Shown here in pieces: positions 1-4,789 of a stretch of 8,725 nucleotides of DNA. Source of the DNA: Rhodanobacteraceae bacterium (lineage in GTDB: Bacteria; Pseudomonadota; Gammaproteobacteria; Xanthomonadales; SZUA-5). The position numbers and the translations under genes are program-made. Position 1 is the first letter of the stretch. Each line of letters starts with the position of its first letter. The notes under the pieces were generated by a model. That model was not told where the DNA came from. It worked only from the letters and a program-made list of their open reading frames with translations, and searched no databases. Location of the stretch: NCBI GenBank assembly GCA_003233535.1, contig QIMA01000163.1, forward strand, positions 1 through 8,725. The letters run 5' to 3'.

Positions 1-25
1 AACCACTACACCGCTCCCTTTCTTG

Positions 26-49
26 AAAAAACACAGTGAAAAACCACTG
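26..49 (-). terminator. possible intrinsic terminator after the mocA-like gene
   Basis: Read on the minus strand, just past the stop codon of the mocA-like gene, there is a 5-bp stem (CAGTG/CACTG) with a six-base loop (GTTTTT). Two bases later comes a run of six T. This is the right order and place to end the radC/xdhC/mocA transcript. The stem is short and only three of its pairs are G-C, so it may be weak. Confidence 0.4.
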
Positions 50-70
50 GGCAATCAATGTCCTGCGCGA

Positions 71-709
71 TCATCGCGCGAGTTCATGAAACTCCGGGCT
101 AAGGTCAGCACGCAATCGCTGCAAATCGGCAGGCGTATCAATGTCGAAAGCCAGCTTGGGGTTGTTGACGGTGCTTAGATTTGCGCTTTCGCGCAGCCAC
201 TGACGTGCGCCCTGGTCAGCGTTCAGTAGCTTCAACCGCTGGCGCCAACTGCTGGGTAGTATCGCCGGCATGCCCACCGTTCCCGCATAGGCTGACGCTA
301 CGGGCTGCGTTGGTCGGGTGCGCCAGCTGCAGATCAAGCTTTGCAGGTGCGCAAGATCGAGGTAGGGCAGGTCAATGGTGAGGATGAGATAGCCGTCGAT
401 GCGTTCATCCACGGCTTCGGCGGCCGCTTTTAGCGATAAGCCCATGCCGCCGGGAGGCGGGCGAACCAGCTTTAGTGGCGTCCCCTGGCATTCGGGGAGC
501 GCGCGGCTGTCGGTTTGCGCACGGGCCAGGACGATCTCGCTAGCGCCGGTTTGTAGCGCCAACATAAGGGCGCGGCTCTCCAGGCTTTGTCCGTTGATTT
601 GCAGCGATTGTTTGGCCTGGCCGAGTCGGCTGGAGCGACCAGCAGCGAGCACCATCACTGCGTGACGGAGTTCCGTGCCAGGATGGATGTCTGCGGGATG
701 GCCGGCCAT
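71..709 (-). CDS. MocA-like molybdenum cofactor nucleotidyltransferase (NTP_transf_3 family)
   Basis: 212 aa with a Rossmann-type nucleotidyltransferase fold. The nucleotide-binding signature LAAGxSSRxGxxK lies at residues 21-33, GMxLSLKAA at 88-96, a metal/substrate loop TIDLPYL at 111-117, GxxGxPAIL...GAR at 143-168, and DIDTPADL at 189-196. MobA (GTP) usually has LAGGxxxRMGGxDK. The LAAG form without GGxDK favours the MocA group, which transfers CMP to molybdopterin for xanthine-dehydrogenase-type enzymes; that specificity is inferred. Many MocA proteins have DxP with Q or M at the middle of the metal loop, where this one has DLP. The ATG at 709 has only a weak GAG upstream. The gene starts 10 nt after the xdhC stop, so the two are almost certainly co-transcribed and perhaps translationally coupled. 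A cytosolic enzyme is expected. Confidence 0.85.
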   Translation of the reverse strand: MAGHPADIHPGTELRHAVMVLAAGRSSRLGQAKQSLQINGQSLESRALMLALQTGASEIVLARAQTDSRALPECQGTPLKLVRPPPGGMGLSLKAAAEAVDERIDGYLILTIDLPYLDLAHLQSLICSWRTRPTQPVASAYAGTVGMPAILPSSWRQRLKLLNADQGARQWLRESANLSTVNNPKLAFDIDTPADLQRLRADLSPEFHELAR

Positions 710-719
710 GACAATGGGC

Positions 720-1712
720 TCAACTGCGTGTACAGAAACCCTGTTGTAGCCCAGCTGCGATAGATAGTGCCAGCGCTTCTGGGCCGTCTCCGCCGAGATT
801 CAGGCCCACCGGTGCGTGTAGCCGGTCGAGCAGCGCATCGGCTAGCGGGCCCAAGTCACCCATCAACGCTACGCGTCTTAGTTTCGGTCCGAGCAAGCCG
901 ATCCATGGCATTGGGCTAAGCGCCAGGGTACGCAGGGCTGCTAAATCCTCCGCATACAGGTGGCTCATGCAAACGGTCGCGTCGAACTGGTTTAAGTCGA
1001 CCCGTTCTGGCCCGCCGCCAGGGCGCGCCTCGATTACCTTGCTGGCGGTTTGCAGGCGCTCACCGAGGAAACGACCGCGGTGCTCAACCACCGTGACGAT
1101 CCAGCCGGCAGTCTTGGCGATCTCCAGCAGCGGCGGGACTTCCGGGCCGCCACCGAGCAGCAGCAGTCGCGGTGAGGGCGGTAGCGACAGGCAAACGCCG
1201 CGCCGCGCGGGATTGAATTGGCTGCCGCCGGTGCCTGACCAACTAACCTGGTTTTTGCCGAATCTGGCTAGACCAGCGCCGAGGCCCGGGTCATCTAGCT
1301 GCAGTTCCAGTTTCAGGTTTTCGTGCTCCGTGTCGCTATCGCACAGAGCCTGCAGCAGTGCGTGTGGCTGCGATATCCGACTCGGCCACATCAATAGCTC
1401 TATCTGACCGAGACAGCCAGACTGCGAGCCAAACAGCAGGTCATCATCATCGGTGGTGTCCAGTAGCAATCGACGCGGACGCCTGTCACTTATGCAGGTT
1501 CGCGCGTGCTCGGCAATTTCGGCGTCCAAGCAGCCACCGCTTAAGCTGCCGGACAGGCCCCCGTTGTCGTCAAACAGTGCCATCGCGCCGGGTTTTCGAT
1601 AGGAAGACCCCAGGCTATCGACGGCCATAGCTAGAACCGTGTCCGTGACGCTGCGCTGCCAACACTGAAGGATGGCCGAGCGGTGTGATTGTGCGGGAGC
1701 AGCTCGGATCAC
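720..1712 (-). CDS. xdhC: XdhC family molybdenum-enzyme maturation protein
   Basis: 330 aa, GTG start at 1712 with AAGG five bases upstream. The N-terminal XdhC/CoxI domain shows GSSYRKPGAMAL (35-46), GSLSGGCLDAEIA (55-67) and SGCLGQIELL (98-107), the Cys-Gly signature usual in the family. The C-terminal XdhC Rossmann domain shows LLLLGGGPEVPPL (183-195), an acidic strand end VVEHR (208-212), the S/T-H block CMSHLYAEDLAAL (248-260), WIGLLGPKLRR (270-280) and the family terminus APVGLNLGGDGPEALALSIAAGL (300-322). Family members bind molybdenum cofactor, help its sulfuration and insert it into xanthine dehydrogenase or related hydroxylases. No hydroxylase subunit is in the window, so the client enzyme must lie elsewhere or just before position 1. 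The closely spaced downstream mocA-like gene supports the assignment. Confidence 0.88.
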   Translation of the reverse strand: MIRAAPAQSHRSAILQCWQRSVTDTVLAMAVDSLGSSYRKPGAMALFDDNGGLSGSLSGGCLDAEIAEHARTCISDRRPRRLLLDTTDDDDLLFGSQSGCLGQIELLMWPSRISQPHALLQALCDSDTEHENLKLELQLDDPGLGAGLARFGKNQVSWSGTGGSQFNPARRGVCLSLPPSPRLLLLGGGPEVPPLLEIAKTAGWIVTVVEHRGRFLGERLQTASKVIEARPGGGPERVDLNQFDATVCMSHLYAEDLAALRTLALSPMPWIGLLGPKLRRVALMGDLGPLADALLDRLHAPVGLNLGGDGPEALALSIAAGLQQGFCTRS

Positions 1713-1770
1713 GAAAGCCTTATCTGAACACTGAGCGTTGCATTGTCACCGTGCGCGATTGTTGTCTCAT

Positions 1771-1784
1771 GGGCCAAATGGCCC
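1771..1784. other. short GC hairpin between radC and xdhC
   Basis: GGGCC-AAAT-GGCCC is a perfect 5-bp G-C stem in the 145-nt gap between the radC stop and the xdhC start. No T-run follows on either strand, so it is not a standard terminator. It could slow or partly uncouple radC and xdhC transcription, but that is a guess. Nothing else stands out in 1713-1857. Confidence 0.3.
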
Positions 1785-1857
1785 GGTTGGAGCTGAAAAG
1801 TGTGAATCCGGTGGCGCGCGGCGCTGAGGCGGTCGGCCGCAACCCAAGCTGAGCCAG

Positions 1858-2586
1858 TTAGTCGGCCAGTGGGGGCTGGTAAAGACCGCGCTCGGCAAGC
1901 GAGACCGGTTCACCTTCGCCGACCACGAAGTGATCGAGCAGGCGCACGTCCACCAGGGCCAGTGCTTGTCCCAATCGACGAGTGAGCGCCACGTCTTGGC
2001 GGCTGGGTTCGGCGACCCCTGAAGGGTGATTGTGGGCGACGATGATTGCCGCAGCCTGGAGTTGCAGGGCACGTTTTGCCACCTCTCGAGGATGCACCGT
2101 GGCACCGTCAATGGTTCCTCGAAACAGTTCCTCGCAGGCAATTAGCCGATGCCGCGTGTCCAGGAATAGACACACGAATACTTCGTGGCCCAGGCTTGCC
2201 AGGCGTCGCTGCAGACAGCGTGCGGCGCTACTTGGGTCAGTCAGTTCAGCGCCGCGTTCTAAAGCAACACCGTCGACTCTTCGACCCAGCTCAAGCGCCG
2301 CTAGCAACAGCGCGCTCTTGGCCGGACCGATGCTGCGTTCTAGCGCAATCGCATTGGCGTCGGCGCTGGCCAATCCACGCAAACCGCCGAGCCGCGCCAG
2401 CAGAGAACGCGCCACGCTTAGCGCGTCGCGGCCCTTTTCGCCACTGCCCAGAAACAACGCAACTAGCTCGGCGTCGCCAAGCACCGCAGCGCCCTTATTG
2501 AGCAGACGTTCGCGAGGACGGTCGGCGACCGACCATTGCTTAATCGGCCGATGATCGGATGTGGGTTCTTGCGGATCGGTGTGCAC
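1858..2586 (-). CDS. radC: RadC family JAMM/MPN-domain protein
   Basis: 242 aa, GTG start at 2586 with a good GGAG Shine-Dalgarno seven bases upstream. Residues 15-29 (IKQWSVADRPRERLL) are the usual RadC N-terminus. A helix-hairpin-helix-like stretch follows (about 38-95). The JAMM metalloprotease-like fold has Glu in the EVF strand (135), FRGTIDGATVHPREV (155-169), HNHPSG at 185-190 and PSRQD ending at Asp198, so the predicted metal ligands are all present. The C-terminal LLDHFVVGEGEPVSLAERG is standard. RadC was once called a DNA-repair protein, but its real biochemical role is unsettled. Being divergent from coaBC matches E. coli. In E. coli the next genes are the ribosomal protein genes rpmB and rpmG, whereas here they are xdhC and the mocA-like gene. 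Confidence 0.95.
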   Translation of the reverse strand: MHTDPQEPTSDHRPIKQWSVADRPRERLLNKGAAVLGDAELVALFLGSGEKGRDALSVARSLLARLGGLRGLASADANAIALERSIGPAKSALLLAALELGRRVDGVALERGAELTDPSSAARCLQRRLASLGHEVFVCLFLDTRHRLIACEELFRGTIDGATVHPREVAKRALQLQAAAIIVAHNHPSGVAEPSRQDVALTRRLGQALALVDVRLLDHFVVGEGEPVSLAERGLYQPPLAD

Positions 2587-2653
2587 GGCGTTACTCCGGT
2601 GATCGGGCGGTCGCCCTGGTCCAGACAGGTTAGCGGTCGGCTGTGCGGCGGTG

Positions 2654-2687
2654 TGTAAGAATTCTTCCCGCAGTCTTGTAAGATTCT
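2654..2687. promoter_or_regulatory. paired TGTAAGA(A)TTCT repeats in the radC/coaBC control region
   Basis: TGTAAGAATTCT (2654-2665) and TGTAAGATTCT (2677-2687) are near-identical direct repeats whose starts are 23 nt apart, about two helical turns. The first contains the palindrome AAGAATTCTT. They sit in the 126-nt divergent region. TAAGAT at 2679-2684, inside the second copy, could be a -10 box for coaBC, which would give a leader of about 20 nt. No clear -35 is seen. A regulator site overlapping the promoter is an inference. Confidence 0.3.
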
Positions 2688-2712
2688 GCCTCGTTCGCGT
2701 GTAGGAATTACG

Positions 2713-3930
2713 TTGTTGACTGAATCTGCTGCATTGAGTGGGACCCGTCTATTGCTCGGGGTGAGCGGCGGCATTGCCGCCTACAAGAGCGCCGAGCTGG
2801 TGCGCCGGGCGCGAACCGCTGGCGCGCAGGTGCGCGTCGTGATGACCGCGGCGGCCGAACATTTCGTTGGGGCCGCAACTTTTCAGGCGCTCTCAGGCAA
2901 TCCGGTCCGAACCGGCCTGTGGGACCCGGCAGCTGAGGCCGCCATGGGTCATATCGAGTTGGCTCGTTGGGCCACGCAAGTGCTAGTAGCGCCGGCTAGC
3001 GCTGACTTTCTGGCTCGCTACGCGCACGGTTTTGGTGACGATTTGTTGACCACCTTGCTGTTGGCCACCACCGCGTCGTCCGCAGTTGCGCCAGCGATGA
3101 ATCAACAAATGTGGGCGAACCCGGCGACGATTGCCAACGTCGACACCCTGCGCCGACGCGGTATCGCCATTTTCGGGCCAGCTGCGGGTGATCAGGCCTG
3201 CGGCGAGGTGGGAATGGGTCGCATGCTCGAGCCTGAGGAGCAAGTTCAGGCCTTGATTGGCCTGCAGGTGGGCGATCGGTTGGCCGGCCGGCGGGTAGTG
3301 GTCAGCGCCGGGCCGACTTTCGAAGATCTCGATCCGGTCCGCTTTATCGGCAATCGCAGTTCCGGGCGAATGGGCTTTGCAGTTGCTGAGCAGGCCGCGC
3401 TGATGGGCGCCGATGTCATTTTGGTAGCAGGACCGACCTCGCTGGCTACACCGCCGCGCGTGCATCGAGTCGACGTCCGCTCAGCTGAGGAAATGATGCG
3501 CGGTGTGCTCGATAACCTGGACGGAGCCGACATCTATGTGGGCGCTGCGGCAGTGGCCGACTACAGGCCGGTCGCACCGCGACCGACCAAGATCAAAAAA
3601 CAGGCGGAAGTCATCGAGCTTAAGCTGATCCGTAATCCTGACATTCTGGCGACGATCGCCGAGCGCCGGGAGCGGCCATTCCTAGTCGGCTTTGCTGCCG
3701 AAACCGATAACGTGCTGCATTACGCACGCGGCAAGCTGGAGGCCAAGCGGTTGGACATGATCGCGGCCAACCAGGTAGGTCAGCTAGGCAGTGGGTTTGA
3801 CAGCACCGACAACGAATTAACCCTGCTCTGGCCAGACGGGCAGCTCGCCCTGCCCAAAGCTAGCAAGCAAGAATTGGCGCGCCGTTTACTCGAGCAGGTG
3901 ATGCTCAGATTGGAAGGAGCAGAGCGATGA
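2713..3930 (+). CDS. coaBC: bifunctional phosphopantothenoylcysteine decarboxylase/phosphopantothenate-cysteine ligase
   Basis: 405 aa, close to E. coli CoaBC (about 406). TTG start at 2713 with AGGA six bases upstream; the next codon is also TTG. The protein catalyses two CoA-synthesis steps: CTP-dependent joining of 4'-phosphopantothenate to cysteine, then FMN-dependent decarboxylation to 4'-phosphopantetheine. CoaC half: flavin loop GVSGGIAAYK (16-25), catalytic His80 in GHIELARWA, substrate clamp APAMNQQMW (126-134) and ACGExGxGRM with Cys163. CoaB half: SAGPTFEDLDPVRFIGNRSSGRMG (198-221) with Asn214, AAAVADYRP (278-286), KIKK (293-296), NPDIL (308-312) and VGFAAET (325-331). All key residues are present. 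It is divergent from radC and upstream of dut. Its stop codon abuts the inserted repeat element at 3931. Confidence 0.97.
   Translation: MLTESAALSGTRLLLGVSGGIAAYKSAELVRRARTAGAQVRVVMTAAAEHFVGAATFQALSGNPVRTGLWDPAAEAAMGHIELARWATQVLVAPASADFLARYAHGFGDDLLTTLLLATTASSAVAPAMNQQMWANPATIANVDTLRRRGIAIFGPAAGDQACGEVGMGRMLEPEEQVQALIGLQVGDRLAGRRVVVSAGPTFEDLDPVRFIGNRSSGRMGFAVAEQAALMGADVILVAGPTSLATPPRVHRVDVRSAEEMMRGVLDNLDGADIYVGAAAVADYRPVAPRPTKIKKQAEVIELKLIRNPDILATIAERRERPFLVGFAAETDNVLHYARGKLEAKRLDMIAANQVGQLGSGFDSTDNELTLLWPDGQLALPKASKQELARRLLEQVMLRLEGAER
3915..3929 (+). promoter_or_regulatory. likely ancestral dut Shine-Dalgarno and start codon
   Basis: AGGAG at 3915-3919 is followed after seven bases by ATG at 3927-3929, which overlaps the coaBC stop as ATGA. 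This is the normal arrangement for a translationally coupled next gene. Today the ATG opens only a 16-codon frame that ends at 3977 inside the inserted element. I read it as the original dut start stranded by the insertion. Confidence 0.55.
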
Positions 3931-3977
3931 TCCTAGAAACCTCAGTTGACCGCTTTTCGAGGGCCGTAGCGCGATGA
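3927..3977 (+). other. 16-codon ORF starting at the stranded dut start
   Basis: It begins at the ATG overlapping the coaBC stop, has a good AGGAG ribosome site and stops with TGA at 3975-3977. That stop overlaps the ATG of the next small frame (3974). It is probably not a functional peptide, but ribosomes finishing coaBC could well translate it. Confidence 0.25.
3931..3948 (+). repeat. left terminal inverted repeat of the coaBC-dut element
   Basis: TCCTAGAAACCTCAGTTG is an exact reverse complement of 4169-4186. It starts immediately after the coaBC stop codon. The match extends by one further base pair outward (3930 with 4187). Confidence 0.85.
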
Positions 3978-4189
3978 TTCTTATAGCGTTTGAGCCGCTG
4001 GATGCGTTAACCCATTGGGTGAGGACGCTACGCGGCAATCGTTACCCATTTTTCTCTGGGCACGGTTGTGGACGCGCATGGCTGCGTTGCAGCTCGTTGG
4101 AATGGAACAACCATTCCGCCTCATTGCGCCTTGCCCTGCACGCCCACAACCGCACACTCTGCCCCGTCCAACTGAGGTTTCTAGGATGA
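3974..4189 (+). CDS. 71-codon ORF inside the inserted element, doubtful gene
   Basis: The ATG at 3974 overlaps the stop of the preceding 16-codon frame as ATGA and has GAGGG ten bases upstream. It ends with TGA at 4187-4189, which overlaps the dut ATG at 4186 as ATGA. The 71-residue product has no recognisable motif, is Arg/Leu-rich and looks like chance translation of hairpin-rich DNA. Its only appeal is positional: it would carry ribosomes through the element to dut. It may be translated without the peptide mattering. Confidence 0.2.
   Translation: MILIAFEPLDALTHWVRTLRGNRYPFFSGHGCGRAWLRCSSLEWNNHSASLRLALHAHNRTLCPVQLRFLG
4099..4117. repeat. perfect 7-bp hairpin inside the inserted element
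   Basis: GGAATGG-AACAA-CCATTCC is a 7-bp perfect stem with a five-base loop. It lies inside the longer pairing of 4063-4071 with 4144-4152. Nested symmetry like this is typical of MITEs and would also form in the RNA linking coaBC and dut. Confidence 0.7.
4169..4186 (-). repeat. right terminal inverted repeat, containing the dut ribosome binding site
   Basis: This is the exact reverse complement of 3931-3948. It contains GAGG (4174-4177) eight bases before the dut ATG, and its last base is the A of that ATG. The transposon end therefore serves as the dut translation-initiation region. Confidence 0.8.
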
Positions 4190-4653
4190 GCGAAAGCAAC
4201 GTGACGCCGGTGCAGGTTCGCATCCTCGATCCTCGCCTCGGTAAAGACTTTTCGATGCCAAATTACGCCACGCCCGGTTCAGCAGGACTGGATTTGCGCG
4301 CCTGCTTGGACGCGCCTTTGGCTCTGCATCCCGGTCAAACCGAGCGGGTCTCTACCGGCATAGCCATTCATTTGCAGCGTGCTGATCTGGCCGCCATGAT
4401 CCTGCCGCGTTCCGGACTAGGCTCTAAGCACGGGGTCGTGCTGGGCAATCTCGTTGGGCTGATCGATTCCGACTACCAGGGGCCGCTGATGGTGGCCTGC
4501 TGGAATCGTTCGGCAACTTCGTACACGATCGAGGTGGGCGAGCGCATCGCACAGCTGATTATCGTTCCGGTGCTGCAGGCGCAGTGGCAGATCGTTGACA
4601 ATTTCGAGGAAAGCGAACGTGGTAGCGGCGGATTTGGCCACAGTGGACGTTAA
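4186..4653 (+). CDS. dut: deoxyuridine 5'-triphosphate nucleotidohydrolase (dUTPase)
   Basis: 155 aa trimeric-type dUTPase, which hydrolyses dUTP to dUMP and pyrophosphate, keeping uracil out of DNA and supplying dUMP for dTMP. All five motifs are visible: AGLDLRA (33-39), PRSGLGSK (74-81), GLIDSDYQG with catalytic Asp94 (91-99), GERIAQ (118-123) and the glycine-rich C-terminal arm [11 protein letters not shown] (145-155). The length matches the family (about 150). I chose the ATG at 4186, with GAGG eight bases upstream. The frame stays open to an ATG at 4015, but those 57 extra codons lie in the MITE-like element and have no dUTPase character. The gene follows coaBC, as in E. coli and Pseudomonas, but is separated from it by the element. 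Confidence 0.95.
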   Translation: MSESNVTPVQVRILDPRLGKDFSMPNYATPGSAGLDLRACLDAPLALHPGQTERVSTGIAIHLQRADLAAMILPRSGLGSKHGVVLGNLVGLIDSDYQGPLMVACWNRSATSYTIEVGERIAQLIIVPVLQAQWQIVDNFEESERGSGGFGHSGR

Positions 4654-4712
4654 CGCCGTCTCCTTTTCGGGCACTCGTCAGCGCGGCCTGAGCATGGCAA
4701 CACTGACCGGGT

Positions 4713-4718
4713 TACACT
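4713..4718 (+). promoter_or_regulatory. possible -10 box for the algC-like gene
   Basis: TACACT in the context GGGTTACACTCC matches four of six -10 consensus bases. It lies in the 136-nt gap between dut and the algC-like gene. The -35 candidate (TGAGCA, 4689-4694, spacing 18) is poor. A hairpin GGGCC/GGCCC (4730-4748, nine-base loop) would lie in the resulting leader. No terminator is seen after dut, so read-through is also possible. Confidence 0.25.
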
Positions 4719-4789
4719 CCCTGCTTCGTGGGCCTGGCGTGCTGGCCCCTCAGTGCAATCAACGCCTGTAACCCCTGCGAGCCTTAGTA

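Larger units (their letters stand above)
3931..4186. mobile_element. MITE-like element with 18-bp perfect terminal inverted repeats
   Basis: The ends are exact inverted repeats: TCCTAGAAACCTCAGTTG at 3931-3948 and its reverse complement at 4169-4186. TGA directly flanks both sides (3928-3930 and 4187-4189), fitting a 3-bp target duplication. Because bases are shared between repeat and flank, a 4-bp ATGA or 5-bp GATGA duplication also fits. The interior encodes no transposase and can fold: CGGTTGTGG/CCACAACCG (4063-4071 with 4144-4152) encloses a perfect 7-bp hairpin (4099-4117). Small size, terminal repeats, flanking duplication and lack of coding capacity are typical of a miniature inverted-repeat transposable element. 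Removing it with one TGA copy rebuilds an ATGA coaBC-dut overlap. The family is not recognised. Confidence 0.75.

Noticed and set aside
1..18. Possible 5' end of a minus-strand tRNA (GGGAGCGGTGTAGTGGTT)
   Set aside because: It resembles an acceptor stem plus D-arm, but the usual T at position 8 cannot be placed with a seven-base acceptor arm, and the rest would lie outside the window.
967..1407. 146-codon plus-strand frame opposite xdhC
   Set aside because: It is antisense to xdhC, with a low-complexity Ser/Arg/Pro composition typical of a shadow frame.
1713..1740. xdhC promoter with GTGACA and GATAAG-like boxes
   Set aside because: The best pair has 19-nt spacing and a poor -10, and would start the transcript at the GTG itself.
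1771..1784. Terminator between radC and xdhC
   Set aside because: The hairpin is GC-rich, but no T-run follows on either strand.
1767..2141. 124-codon minus-strand frame overlapping radC
   Set aside because: It overlaps radC on the same strand in another frame, has no motif or ribosome site, and RadC is unambiguous there.
2983..3465. 160-codon minus-strand frame opposite coaBC
   Set aside because: It is antisense to a well-conserved gene in GC-rich DNA, where long shadow frames are common; no family features are visible.
3933..4184. CTAG as a 4-bp target duplication, with a smaller element inside
   Set aside because: It would make the extra symmetric bases outside CTAG a coincidence and does not explain the rebuilt ATGA overlap. 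TGA with 18-bp ends explains more.
4015..4185. 57-codon N-terminal extension of dut in the same frame
   Set aside because: It lies wholly within the MITE-like element, has no dUTPase character, and the protein from 4186 already has the normal length with a proper Shine-Dalgarno.
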